The notes under the pieces are model-generated. The model searched no databases, was not told the DNA's origin, and saw nothing but the letters and a program-made list of their open reading frames with translations. Positions 24,101-37,017 of a DNA stretch of 64,000 bases are shown here, piece after piece. The position numbers and the translations under genes were made by a program. Origin of the DNA: Cucumis sativus. Taxonomy: Eukaryota > Streptophyta > Magnoliopsida > Cucurbitales > Cucurbitaceae. The stretch lies in assembly GCF_000004075.3 (NCBI RefSeq), contig NC_026660.2, positions 29,329,498-29,393,497 of the forward strand. Direction: 5' to 3'. Each line of letters begins with the position of its first letter. The first letter of the stretch is position 1.

Positions 24101-26534
24101 GAGAGAGTTAGTTTTAACGGAAAGACCTGAAGATGGAAAACGTTGACAAAATAAAAAAGGAAGAAGAAAAGGTAAAGAGTGTTTGATGTCAGTTTGACCC
24201 GTGACGGGGCGTGTCCGTTTCTTTTACTTAAGAAGCACCCAAATTAAATTAAATGCTTCTTCCCTTTCCACTTTCCACTTTCCACTTTCATCTATTTCTA
24301 ATTTCTACTTATAATTCAATTATATAATCTCATAATAATAAATGCAGGCTACAACTTTCAACTCCTCCTTTCAATTTTGGAAACCAAATAATGAAGTTTT
24401 TTCTATGCTCAATTTGTTAATACTTCTCTTGTATTATGATTGAATTTTCAATATATTTTCTATTACTACCAATTCGTCCATTTTGGTTCACACTTTGTGT
24501 GTTGTGTTTATCACAATTCGTCCATTCCCCATTATTTTCTAAGTTTGAATGATATATATATATAAGTTCTAAATTGTTCATGCACCCATACCCATGTTGA
24601 TTGAGCCATTAAATGTTAAAGTGGATCATGGGTTAGTATTTGTAAAAATAACTTGTTTTCCTTTTGCTTTCCCATGAAGCATAGATTAGGTGCTCCACTT
24701 GTTTGAAGGATCGAAGGGGAAGTTGACAGTGGAAGTGAAAAACAAGACTTTGACTTTGGCAAAACTTTTAAGTGAGACTAAGAGAGAAGAGGACGGAGTG
24801 AAGTTGAGTGGTGGAAATGGCAATGCCTCAGAACGCAACACTTTGTGGCCAATAACAATAACTCTCTCTCATATCATCTATTGCTCCCATCCCTACCTAA
24901 TAAATTGCTTCTACATTTTGTTTTCTTAAATAATATTTTATTTTGCTTTACTTCTTGTTCTTAATTTTCATGTTTAGGTATTTTTTAATTTATGAGAGAC
25001 TTTAAGTTTTAGTAAGTAATGACGTTGCAAATATTTGCTTCCAAATAACGCCAAAGTCAACCCCCCCTGATAGTTAAGATTTATTTATCAGTTCTTTACA
25101 AAAAGATGAATGCTAAACCTATGAGTTATGTCAATTTTAGTGGAGGCTTTTAGTTTCGACTGTGAAGTATTTTAGTTTACATAGCAGATTATCTGATTAT
25201 AGTTTAATTAGTTAAAAGATACTAGTTAAGTTATTAGAAGTTTGAGTGGTTATTTCTTACATATTTAGATTCATAAAAATTTGAAATTGTAGTGGTAATC
25301 ATCAGTTGGTTTTATTCTTTTTAAGAAGAAAATAGTCACATAAATAAGAACCTCCAGAAACTTCTTTTTAAGTCAAAAAGTATCTGTTCTTTATCGTTAA
25401 ATAAATTTTACACTTTGTTTCGTATCAATTTTTTATCATTAGATCATTCATATCAATCCAGAATAATTTGGAGCCATTATCTCACATTTTTTGATGCATT
25501 CTTTATTCCCAACAAAAATGGCATACAATTTTGAACATGAAAGTACGATCGCTTTAGAATAAACAAAGAAAACAATAACTTCCATGTTTTTCTTTGTGTA
25601 ACGTATGTACTAAATATTAAAGACTAAAAAGAAAACAAATACCCAATAATCCAAACACTTAAGTTTTAAGGGTTCAGTTGGAATGGAGACGGCATTGGGA
25701 TCATTTAGATTGCTACAATCTGACCACCCCAAACAACCCACAATCCAAGTATTGCCCTACTTTTTGAGGGATTAATCATTCCAAATTTGGGGATTATATC
25801 TCCTGAAGAAAACAACTCATTTTTCAGATTAATTAAAGTTAGATGGCAATTACCATTAGATTAACTGGACTTGAAGATAGAGATACAATTAATGGTTGGG
25901 CAGCTACGGTCAGAATGCATAAAATAAAAACTGCAAGTCATTCGAGACAGAATACGTACCGTCACTGACAGTCATTTGAAATAGTTTGATATATAATAAA
26001 TCCTTTTGCAACCACTAGAATCAAACTTAACCATCCGTGCCAAAGTCAGAGTATGGCAGAGGCAGGTCAAGACATTTAAATCCACGAGGGGCTTGAAATT
26101 TCACCCTCACCCCGGCCCCCAAAAAGAAAAGCAAAGGCAGACATCAGATTCTAATTTTGAAATTCTCAGTTCCTCAAAACTGCACAATATTTATTATAAA
26201 GTAAAGGTAAATGGACTACTTGCAATCCATTATCCACTCCACAAACATGGAAATGGAATCATGGCGAAAATATGCAAAAACAAGTTGATGAATGGATGCA
26301 ATAACTACAGTCCATAAAAGGAAAACGCGATTATTTCGTGAATTAATACTCATTAATGGGAATAAGATTATTATGATTAAAGAGTAAATGTAGACTACAA
26401 ATTAAAAATCAGAATGTGGGATATATACAGAGTCCAATCTGGCGATCCACCACTCCCCCTTGATCTCCAATTCCTACCATATTCCAATCGCACCCAAGAA
26501 ACTGAAATCACGAAAAAAAAAAGGTTGTGAAAAT
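21177..26534. other. Long intergenic region, no gene supported
   Basis: Purine- or pyrimidine-rich runs and microsatellites dominate. They include (AGATAG)n at about 22033-22060, GAAGAGA units at about 23934-23962 and GTT/GCT triplets at about 23970-24004. The 1 kb above 21177 is likely ERF promoter. No protein-coding frame with a family signature was seen. Confidence 0.5.
22033..22060. repeat. (AGATAG)n microsatellite
   Basis: About four hexamer units are seen directly. Confidence 0.85.
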
Positions 26535-26786
26535 TTACACATCAAAATTGTAGTAATTAGGTTTAACAGGATCACGTGACCACAGAATTAAAAATGAGAA
26601 GGAATTTAGAAACAGAGAGGAATGCCCTCGGCCTAAATGAATGGGAGAAGAAATGGAAAGGGGTGGAGGATACGTGAGAGATCGGAGGAGGGTGAAATGG
26701 TGGAAGAGAGTGTGGAAGAAGAAATTAGCTCCATGGAGGAAGACCACAACACCAGTGCAGCCCAAGACGAAAAGCTCCAACGCCAT
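26535..26786 (-). CDS. Possible small membrane protein, uncharacterised
   Basis: An 83-residue frame starting MALELFVLGCTGVVVFLHGA. The first 35 residues form one strongly hydrophobic segment (GCTGVVVFLHG...FFF) suitable for a membrane anchor or signal. The rest is Ser/Pro-rich without a known domain. The ATG is preceded on the same strand by a CTT-triplet-rich leader, common in plant 5' UTRs. The opposite strand has a Glu-rich frame that merely reads the same CTT repeat. The start at 26786 is preferred over an in-frame upstream codon at 26822. I recognise no family with certainty; it may be a real small gene or a chance frame, and the 3' half could be intron. Confidence 0.45.
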   Translation of the reverse strand: MALELFVLGCTGVVVFLHGANFFFHTLFHHFTLLRSLTYPPPLSISSPIHLGRGHSSLFLNSFSFLILWSRDPVKPNYYNFDV

Positions 26787-28986
26787 TGGAAACGGGAAGA
26801 AGAAGAAGAAGAAGAAGATCAATAAATTTGGAGTTTATTTGAGGGTTTTTTAGGGGTAGGAATTGGAATTGACATTTGGAGTTTTAGGGTTAAAGAGAAC
26901 AAGAAAGAGAGTGAAAAAGGATTAATGGGATGGAAGTTGGTGACGTCAGAGCTCCACGTTCTTATCCACAACGCTGGTTGCTTCTGTTCCCTTACGTTAC
27001 TTCTTACGTGGAAATCAGCACACTTCTCTTTTTCTTACTTTTATGTTTACAATTTGGGAGGGTGTGGTTGAAACTTGAAAGCGTAGATACGTAGGTGGGG
27101 GAAATAGAGGGTGGAGATGAGGAGGGGAAAGGAGAGTGGTTAATAAAAAGCATAAATGTGCATACAATGGCCCAATGGGTCGCCCCACCTGGCGGCATCT
27201 TTGTCTGTGAAGTGGTGGGAACTGCCACCTGCCACCTGCCATCTGCCACCCACTTTTGTTTGAAGTGGTCCATTTCATTGCAATCCCCACCGCCGCACCG
27301 CCGCACCGCCCCCCCCTCATTATATCTACACATATTATGCAACACAAAAGCTAAACATTCATTGAGGCATTTGTTTGGGTAGTGGAATCATGACTAAGAA
27401 AGTTCTAAATATTTGGATTCTACTAATTTTGGTGGTGAAATCAACCAATTAAGTGAATTTGGTACTAGGTTTTAAAATTTATGGATCATTCCATTCATTT
27501 AGGAGTGTTCAAAGTAATTATGTATTGTTAAAACTGTTTCAGTATATACACACTTTAGAAAGATGATTAAAATTACGAGCCAAATCATTTTTAGCAAGTC
27601 TGTAATTTCTATGTTTTCTCAAGAATATTTGTATATATAATATATGGAAGAATTGTAAAATATGGCACATTAAAACTTTTCTTCCCTCCCTTTTTTAGAC
27701 AACTTAAAAGATGTAGTTGTTACTTAATATTCTAGTAAAACCCCCTATTCCAGAACTAAACATTTCGTAATAAATTCTTATTTAACGAACTGAAACACAC
27801 CATTTCAAGTCAATGATTTAATAATTCACTCACAAAAGTGTAACTTAGAAAAAATATGTTTCCAGATACTTCTATATGCACTTGATGAGTAACATAATTA
27901 TTGGGAATTTGACTCGGGGGCTAGTAGGTTAATCAATAATGGTCATCCAATATCTATAACAGCAACAATATAATAATAAAAGAAACATTGAAGTTTGCAA
28001 TATGAAATAATTCCTTTTTTTATAATCTAATCGCTTTCAATTCCCAAGTTTAGTAATAATCAAAATAAAATGTATAATAATTTAAATATAATATCATGGA
28101 ACAGCTGAGGCACAAATAATTAAATAAAAACTAATTTAATAACAATATTCGTTTAGAACGAGGGGGCAATTTGAATCCAAACATCAAGTTGGTTCCTAGA
28201 CAGTATCTCCATACCAAAATCACCATTATAACCTATTGAGAATGGCCTGTAAATGATTTAAGCACAACGTGATATTATATGAACATGAACAGACCTAAAG
28301 AGATAGCTGAAACGAGTTTAAAATAATAAAAGGCAACAAGCAGTATGAGATATGTAATGTTCCCTTCCACGAACATTGGATATTTGATCTTTAATTAAAA
28401 CAGCAAATTCCAATTCATTATCAAGCTATAATAAATTGCAGCGTCTCAATTTCAGAATGATAATTCAACCTAGTTGTGTTGTGTCATAATGAAAAGAGAA
28501 GGTTTTAAAAACAAAAGCATTGATAATTTCCTTGGAAGTAGCTGTAGGCACAGTCCCAATAGTTGCCATTTAATTGGAGATTCTTAGGCTGTGTTGACCA
28601 TCTTACTTTCTCTTCAAGTTTCTCCTTGTATGGTGGTTATGGTCTGGCTCCTTGTCCTGCTCGGCTGACTTTCGAGCGCCAACAAGCATAATGCTCCCCT
28701 TCTGTCGTTCACTATTCTGAAATTTTTACATTCAAATTCTTCTTGCAACACAACTACAAATATGGTACAGTTAAATTATCAAATAAATAAACAGACAGAC
28801 TTTATATTAAAGTGTAATCCATTCACTGGTTGTAATGAAGGATATTGTCATCAACCGTACTCAAAGAGTGTTTGATCTCAACGAGTTTGTTATTGGGTCG
28901 ACAACAAATAAAGCCATAAGAATCAATTTAACGTCTGTTCATTTATTCATTTTTTGCATCACTTTGGCGATAACTTACTGCTTTCA
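26787..28986. other. Intergenic region, no gene supported
   Basis: A short 7 bp repeat (CTGCCAC) occurs at about 27222-27252. The last few hundred bases before 28987 are probably the 3' UTR and flank of Di19. Confidence 0.5.
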
Positions 28987-30731
28987 TTAGTGCTCTAAGA
29001 GAGTTGAGAAAAGCATATCTCGCATAAAGCCTGCTCTCCCAATAGCCTGTCTCATCCTTTTTTCCCGCTCTTCCTGGCTCAAAGAAGGATCAAAACTGGG
29101 GAGAAGGAGAGAAGTGTTAATACTAAACAACAGGAAGAGATAATCAGAGGGCGTACAACTAGAGCAATTCCTTGGTCAATGCAAAACGGAAGATCTCTGT
29201 TACTTGACTGTGGTCATCAAGGAAAATTTCTCTTACCTTATGACCAAAGACCGGTAGTTGTAAAGGCTGATGGAATTACTTGGATTGGATTAAAGCATAG
29301 GGACTTTTCAGTCCTGGCATATAAGGAAATGGAAAGGTATGCAGTTTTTTATCTAACCAAACCTTTTTGGATGAACAAACAAAATACTAGCTCGAAACAT
29401 TAACAATTAGAGAGAAATCCAATACTATAAGAGGAAAAAGAAAGCAGAAGAAAGGGATGGATGTGAACGATTACCTTGATTTCCAAATTGGTGATGGTGC
29501 CACGTTCTCTGAAGACACATCTTCGGCACTCGTTAGCATGGATTTTGAGATATCTTCAACATCAGATGCAGGATAATTTAAAATAAGTGATGATAAAAAC
29601 GGATCATGAGTTGCACTAGGCACGTTAGTGGTGCTTGTACGGTACCCACTGCTCCCTAAAAGGACTTGCAGATGAGCCTCGCGAAGGTCCCTGCTCAAAA
29701 GGGACAATGCTTGACTGTTGGGGATGGAAATCTTACGCAACCTGCGACGCCTCTGAAGGTGATCTTTTGTTAAGCAAACAGGATGGATATGGTAAAACAA
29801 ATAGTTTTCTCCTCAAAATAAACCACTTAAATGAAAGTAATCAGTAAACACAAGTATCAAATATAAAAGGATATCTTGTACAAGTGCCCATGGTGCAACG
29901 TTATATGACTTAACATGTCCCCCATGACTTTAACTGAGCATATGGGGCAAACCTGCAAGTAAGCAGAAACAAAATTTCTCATAAATCAATAACCTAAAAG
30001 TGCAGGGGGGAAAAAGCAGAAGAAACAGCGAGAGCTTATAAAAGTTGATGTGGAACAAGTTTCTTTCTCCGCACAGTTCATCAAATTACTTTGGGGATCT
30101 CATCACAGAATGGATAGGGAGAAAATCAATTTCACAAGCAAAAGGAACTTTTGGACAATGCAACAGAATATTAACTTAAAAGTTAAAACAATTCTTACAT
30201 ACAGCTACTACATAGAATTGGCAAAACAATAATGAAAAATGTCCAAACACAACAATTGCTACAATCTCTCTGAACATGAAACAAGAGAATAAATTGAAAA
30301 GGCAGATAGAAACAATAGTTTCAGCATTAAGAAGCAAAAAAAAAAAAAAGCATCTTCCCAATCTTAGGTGAATAGTAAATAAAAATTTGGTTGCACCCAG
30401 GTAACAGAAAGGGGAAATAAATACCGTGACTCTTGTCTCGCAAGAGTGTTCGTCTTCCAGATGCGAACAAAGGGACATAACGTCAAAATTCTCATAACAA
30501 AAAGGGCAGGGAAAATGGGGACGGGTATCATCATCCATCTCCAAATCATCGATTCCCAACAGATCTAAAACCAAACCAAATCAACAAATTAGAACAAAAG
30601 AGAAAAAGGGTAGATCAGAAAAGCAAAACAGAAGAGAAGGGAAAACCTAAGTTGGAAGCTTGGTGATGATGCTGCAACATATACTGACGTTTAGCAGCGG
30701 CAAGGCGAGATGTCCAGAAATCAGAATCCAT
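28987..30731 (-). CDS. Di19: Di19 drought-induced zinc-finger protein, 5 exons
   Basis: Nuclear dehydration-induced 19 family protein, a plant-specific regulator of drought, salt and ABA responses. Exons on the minus strand are 30731-30647, 30564-30425, 29952-29875, 29758-29475 and 29095-28987, making 231 residues with all phases closing. It begins MDSDFWTSRLAAAKRQY, the family start. Two atypical Cys2-His2 zinc fingers follow, CPFCYENFDVMSLCSHLEDE-H and CPICSVKVMGDMLSHITLHH. Next come a basic stretch RRRRLRK (likely nuclear localisation) and the conserved DLREAHLQVLLG. The C-terminal Di19_C region contains SQEEREKRMRQAIGRAGFMR and ends LLEH. Intron 3 (29874-29759) has no usable GT-AG pair in frame but fits an AT-AC U12-type intron. 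Assignment to the family is certain; which paralogue is not. Confidence 0.95.
29759..29874 (-). other. U12-type AT-AC intron of Di19
   Basis: The exon ends TACAAG and the intron opens ATATCCTTTT, an exact match to the U12 5' consensus (ATATCCTT). Near its end is TTGCTTAAC, close to the U12 branch consensus TTCCTTAAC, about 11 bases before the terminal AC. The next exon begins CTTCAGAGG. Removing these 116 bases joins HGHLYK to LQRRRRLRK as in homologues. The available GT-AG pair changes the frame. Confidence 0.9.
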
Positions 30732-33700
30732 TTTCCAGGAGAGAAAACTCCGAAAAAAAATGGATTAAAAATAAGAACAAGAAGAAGAGAGAAGAGCAGA
30801 AGGGGTTGCAGAGTAGCCGAAAGCAAGAAACTACAGGGATTAGGAGGTGAGAAATGGAGGATTAAAGAAAGAGAGAAAAGAAAGGAGCCGGAAATAGGGT
30901 ATGGTTGTGGGTATGAAAAATGAAGGAATGATTGATTGGAAAAAGAAGAAAAAAAGAAAGAGAGAAAGAAAGAGAGAAAGAAAGAAGAATTGGAAGGGTG
31001 GAATTGATTTGACCTTTTCCTGAGATTAGATTTCGAAGTTTGAAGCTAACGAAAGGCGTTTCTGTAAAAAAACTAACCAACACACAGATGGCTCTGCCTC
31101 ACCTTTCCACTCTTCATCTCCATGCCACCAAATTTCCTTTCTTCTTCTTCCAATTCCCTCCTTTTCCTTTTTTCTAATTTACTTTTTTTTCTTTCTCCAC
31201 ATGTCCTTTTTGTTTTGGTGGTTCTTCTTTTTTCACTTCCTTTTCTTTTTATCAATGCTCAGTTTTAACTTCTTTATTCTTCTTGTTACTATCTGGTTTT
31301 TATTTTAGATTTATGACTTTTTAAATTATGTAGTCTACTTCTTGAACTTACAAAAAAGCAGTCAAATTAGTTTATGTCTTTGTGTGTCTCACCCATGGCT
31401 TAAAATACCAATGGCATTTGAGGTGGTTTTAGATATGTGCATTAGTTAAAAAGAACAGCTAAATATGATTTCAAGCTACATAATTTGGATGAAATGATAT
31501 TTAGTTAGGTCTAGTCCTCAAAAAATATATTAGATTTATTACGTGGCCTTAACAATAAGAATAAAATGGTTTTTTTCTTCTTCTTTTTTCTAAAGCTCAA
31601 CAAATAAATGTTATAAAAGTTAAATCAAACTAATGTTATTTTGCTATATAATTTGATATTTCACAAGTAGCACCAGTAAGAATTCATGTTGTGTTTTTTG
31701 AAGTTAATAGTTTTAAAGTTTAGAAAGAAAAAAACTAATGAAATGAAGCAGATGTACAATTACTGATAATGGAAGAGAGGAGAAGAATGAAATTGCACAG
31801 AAAAAAAGAATTGAAGAAACAGAGATATTAAAATATTGAGTCTTATTTGGTCACCCTTTGTTTTTAAAAAATCAAGACAGCAAATTGCATTTTAAAATTG
31901 TTTTTGAGGTTTCGTTGCCTAATTTTTAGGAGTATTTTTAAAAGCAAAAAAAAAAAAAAAAAGGGTTGATTTTCCAATTTAAAAACTAAAAAGGAAATAG
32001 TTTTTAAACAATCATGTGTGTTTTTGAAATGTGATTAAGATTTCGAACTCTTGTATAAAAATGATAGATCTCATTGTAAAAAAATGGGAGAAAATGAGTT
32101 TAATTTGAAGAAACCAAATGGTTGAAATTAAATGCAATGTTATTAGTTCCCCATGAAAAAATTAGCCTGAAAACTAACAAAGACAAAAGGAAAAAGAAAA
32201 GGCATTATTCGTAAATCAATAAGAACCACACAAACTAATAAAGTCATTATCATCCAAAAGTTAGAGGCTCCCATTTTTTTCTTTTGATTTTATTATTCTA
32301 CAGTTGGCAAAATGATAAAAACATTATTGCACAGCTGAAAATTCTCAAATCATTGAGAAGTCATGTATCATAAACAACATGATTAATAAGCACGTAAATT
32401 GTTATTTTTCAGAGGCATTCATCTACCATGATATCGCAACCACTATGTTTGAGAGTATGAAATAATATAAAAAATATTTTAATAGAATTGTTCATATGCA
32501 AAACTATAAAATTGATCATATTTACTATATGAAAAGCATAAAGTTGAGAACACTATGATCTAATAACACAATTTGAATTCATTACTGAGTTTTCAATGTA
32601 AAATAGACTCAGTAAAAAAATATAGATATTGTTAGCTTAAAAGTTGTCAAAAAAATTAATTGTATTTCGTTCAAACAAATTTATTCTCGTTCATATATAA
32701 TATTTTGATTTTTTTATTAATCCTAACTGGGTAAATTTGTGTATAAAAGTCGATCTCTCAAACTTGAATTTCTCTATTATTAGGTTTACAATTACCTTTA
32801 ATCCATTCAAACGAGTTTTGTAGTTTAAATTGTTAATTGTTATTTCTGTATTTAAAAAAAGCATGTCTAACTATGAACAAATTTTTTTGGTTGGAACAAA
32901 CCAAAACTTAGTTTCTAGTTTTTGAATGACAACAAGAGATCATTGACAAGTTATACAACTTTCTACTTTAAGGTCTTGAAATAGAAATAAATATGAAGAT
33001 GAGTTCACCTAAAAATTTAGAAGACAGCGTTTCCTATGAGAAATTGGAGAGAGGTTGCCGAAGAAGAGTTCTAACTCTTGTAGGAAGAAAAAGTGCAACA
33101 TGAAGGAATTACTTATCGTTGCATGGAATCATAAAACATTATTCTACAACTGGAAATCTAAAATAATCAAACAAGACATCTATGATCTTTAATTTGAAAA
33201 AAAAAAAAAAATCTTACAGTCTCTCCAATCAAATTCTCGAAACTATGATCAATGCACCGCATCTCAACAGACAGTAATCATCCATCTACAATACAACAAA
33301 AAGGAGAAAATGTAGATAGATTATAAACATCGTCTAAAATCTGCATAACCAACTCATCTAAAGTTCAATTTTTATGCCTAAAACATCATGATTAACAATC
33401 ATGTAAATTGTTATCCTCCAACATGAAAATTGTAAAGGTGTCCACCCCTAGGACTTCTAAAGCATGTAAGCGGTAAAGAATCACACAGCAAGTCGCTTAG
33501 CCAAGTTCAGCAATACGCAATCGCTCACGATCCTAGAGAAAGAAACATGTGGAGTTAGATATATAGATTGGTGATGATGGATGCAAGGTTACATTCATGA
33601 AATTATACATTTGAAACCTATTTTAGACAATGAGTTTGAAGATGGGTGGGGACGGACTTGAAGAGAGGCTGATAGCAAATTTCAAGGAGGAAAGCCATCA

Positions 33701-34454
33701 TGAAAGGTTGTGGCCGTGAGGAATCAGTCACTGGAACAACTATAGGAGAACTAAATTCTTTCTAAGGCTGATCCTTTGATATAATTCAAGGTGTGTAAAC
33801 CAGTTACATAACATCTGTTTCGAGAAGTACTGGCACAGGACCTTCTATATGTTCTATAAACCCAGAAACTACTTCCCATTGCTTTCTCTTAGAACTACGA
33901 CTCATTTCAACTACATTGTAATTTATTGGGTCCATTTAGTGCACACCACACTAAAATTTTGATCTTGTTAATATTTGTATGATACTTCATAATAATCTTT
34001 TAGTTGCAGGAGGAAGGCTTGGATGCTAACCTAGAATTGATTACCTTAGGTAAGTCCTGCTGAGTAGTATGCATTCATCATTCAAGAATCTACAACATAA
34101 ACGTAGAAGTTTCACGTTTCAGGGTGACAATTGATGTAATAACACCATTTTATAGAAAGTAACATTGAAAGGATACGAACTGAAGTAAAGTCCCCAAAGT
34201 TTAAAAACAAAGAACATTTATACAGTAGGGATAACTCAAGGATTTGAACTGTCATCAAGAACGGTGAATACAACAAAATCATTCCTCGCCAACTCATATG
34301 AATCTACGCAAACTCAGTTATGAGTTTGTTTCTTCCTAATGCTATAAAAAAACCCAATGTCACTGAACTACTTGCACACGAAAAACAAGCAACACATGAC
34401 TTTATTTCAGCATCTTGTCTTTTGAGGGCAAGTGCTCGAACCATCCGATATTCA
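30732..34454. other. Intergenic region between Di19 and the NFD6-like gene
   Basis: No coding frame with a signature was found. The purine-rich run at about 30940-30990 is likely upstream leader or promoter of Di19. The part just below 34455 may be 3' UTR of the NFD6-like gene. Confidence 0.5.
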
Positions 34455-34474
34455 TCATACATCATCATTGCAAT
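34455..34474 (-). other. Alternative last coding exon of the NFD6-like gene
   Basis: After the acceptor CCACTCAG the minus strand reads AT TGC AAT GAT GAT GTA TGA. Joined to the exon ending at 35461 it gives GWTPE-DCNDDV and a stop, instead of GWTPE-GQDDTI. Both tails are 20 coding bases and both are of the kind seen in plant NFD6-like isoforms as I recall them. Confidence 0.75.
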
Positions 34475-35069
34475 CTGAGTGGTAGAAGAAATCAATATCA
34501 TACTTGTCGTATTACTAAAATTAAGGCCATCAATGAACAAAATAAAATGAAAATTCACAAGTAACCTTGCCGACTCGTTCTTATGGTTTATTATTAATTC
34601 AACATCCCCAATAAAATGATCAAGATTGAGCTCTTTACAGTCTAATTATTGAAAATTCAGTTCAGACAATGACTAGACAGTAATACCACAAAGCATTGAG
34701 AGGATAAAGATTTGTAAACATCACATGTAAATTCAAATTCTTTGACCACAAAACATGAAACTGGAATATCATATTGGTCTAAGCCCCAATGATTCAATTG
34801 ATAAACAGAACACATAGAATTTTCCACATAAAGATGTGCAATAACAAGATCTGAACTTAATACTTGGTTTGGAATTTCATCAGCTATGAATGGTCAACAA
34901 CTCCATAAAGTCATGGGAACAAAAGGTCTGAATCTCTCAGCTCAAATTCATCACAAAAAAGAATGATTTCTTTTTTAAAACATAATCTACTCGAGTAATA
35001 TTTTACCACAATTTCCAAAACGTCGACGACAAAAATAAATCCAGTCATACCATCGTTGATGCTTAGACC

Positions 35070-35820
35070 TCAAATAGTATCGTCTTGCCCTACAAAAGGA
35101 AAAGCAATGTGCACTCTTTCATCGCACAAGAGAGTAAAAGATGGGTTGACGTAAATGCAAATTAAAAATTATCCAGCCAGACGAACAAATTTGTTCTTTC
35201 AAATTCTCAAAGAACACTTCACTCAACCACATTTTAAACGCACCTAAAATATAAACCCCCGACCTTGAGCTAGGGAATTGGAGAACCACAAGAACCAACC
35301 AACTTATTAGCCACTAAAGGAAGATAAAATCACCAACACCCATAGCTAAAGCCATACAGGACAAGAGGGGAAACTCAATTCAAAGAGAATAAAAAAAAAA
35401 AAAGAGGGGAAAACTCAATTCAATTCGTAGAGAAATCCGGCAATAAGAGGAGGAAAATACCTTCAGGAGTCCAACCGTAGCTTCGACGAGAGACGGAAAG
35501 CATAGAAGTAAGCAATGCAGAAGCAGTAGCAGAGTGGTAAGGAAGCAAGGATTCCAGACAGCAACTCAACTCAACAGGTGACCTTCAAAAAATAACAATA
35601 ATAATCAGACGCATAGCATAAATCGAAAAGAGAGATAAGTTTGGTCGAAGTATTACCTCAAAATGCGATGGGATTGGGAGAGTGGGTTCTGCTTAGGGAT
35701 GGCAAACGGAGATGGAGCTGATTTCGTTTTGGCACTGCTGGTAAACCTGCCGGAGATAGGTGCTCGGGCTAGGGTCGATCTGAAGGCTGACCTAGCAGCC
35801 ATGGCAGCGGCGGAGGACAT
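35070..35820 (-). CDS. NFD6: NUCLEAR FUSION DEFECTIVE 6-like organellar protein, 3 exons
   Basis: Small protein of 101 residues related to Arabidopsis NFD6, needed for karyogamy in the female gametophyte and targeted to chloroplast or mitochondria. Exons on the minus strand are 35820-35657, 35582-35461 and 35089-35070. The N-terminus ([20 protein letters not shown] after MSSAA) is rich in Ala, Ser and Arg with no acidic residues, a clear transit peptide. The conserved core follows: [40 protein letters not shown]. The first ATG at 35820 is used; a second at 35802 is possible. A second terminal exon at 34474-34455 gives a different six-residue end of the same total length. The exact biochemical role of the family is unknown. 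Confidence 0.92.
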
Positions 35821-37017
35821 GATTTCAAGAATTTGGCAAAGGAATTCGGAAATCTTCGTTCTTTGGGTTTTCTCAAGGGTTTAGCCCTTTCCTTTTAGCG
35901 TTAGGTATTCCTGTGTATGCGGGTGCACCCTACAAACACACTTCAACCTTAACGATATTATTTGATTCATCAAATTTGTTATATACCTAATTAATTGCAT
36001 AAACTATATTTCCTTTGGTTAACTTAGAAACAATCAACTAAATATTTCACATATTTAAATTCTTCCGCTCCTTACACTACTCAACAAACTAGTATAAATA
36101 ATTGTAAAGCTTTATAATCAACTTTGTTATAATTCAACCTAAGTTTTTCAGTTGAAGATGATTCAATATTATATCATATTAAAAAATCATAGCTTTTGAA
36201 ATGTCATTTTCATCTATAATTAATATTGATTTAATTAGCTCATTGAGTGAAGATAAGTGTAAAGCTATAGACATAATTAATTTTTTTGGGTTGAGCTTTT
36301 AGATTAATCATTGACAAGGCTAATTTGTGATTAGGTCAATCTTAAATTTGTGTCAACCTTTTGAAATTAGCAAGTTTGTGGAGCTCGTTATTTATGTGAA
36401 ACATCGAAAACTGAATAAATGACAAACGAAAATTGCAACATTTATCCAAGTATGGATCTAGTTTGAGAGAAGGAGACTTTAAAGACCAAAGTCCAATCAA
36501 CTAAGAGCCAACATAAGAATAGGGTCAAAGGCTACAATGTTTTTATGACCCAAGAGCGAACTAAGCCGAGAGGCACACCAAGCCTGACAATGAGAACGAG
36601 TATAAGAGTTTGGTTGAGTTGGGACAGAGGATAGACTTTGTAGGTTGTTCAACTTAACATTTTACAAATGCTTTGAGATATAAGATGGGTGAGAATAATC
36701 CTGATAGAAACAAAATACTTGTTTATTGTTGTATTGTTATCGTGCATGGATATGTTGTAAGGATTTGAAGGTAATTGACCGACCACATTTATCTGTATAT
36801 GTTATTTCATGAGATTACAATCACAAAACTGATTAATGAGAGTAATAATTCTGAGTATAATGTTAAAAACAGATAAACAAACATGAGTCAAGCACTTAAA
36901 AAAAAAGAAGTTAACATATACTTATTTTATTCATAGAAAATCTTAAACTAAATGACTGGATAGTTGAGTATTACATGACAAATCCATGTAATTTAAGAAT
37001 TAAGTGTACGCAACTTA
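35821..37017. other. Intergenic region upstream of the NFD6-like gene
   Basis: The first few hundred bases are NFD6 promoter. The stretch at about 36370-36680 looks like old repetitive DNA but could not be classified. No gene was seen. Confidence 0.5.

Noticed and set aside
26637-26853. Plus-strand Glu-rich frames
   Set aside because: They read the GAAGAAG run opposite to a minus-strand leader; composition is low complexity with no family match.
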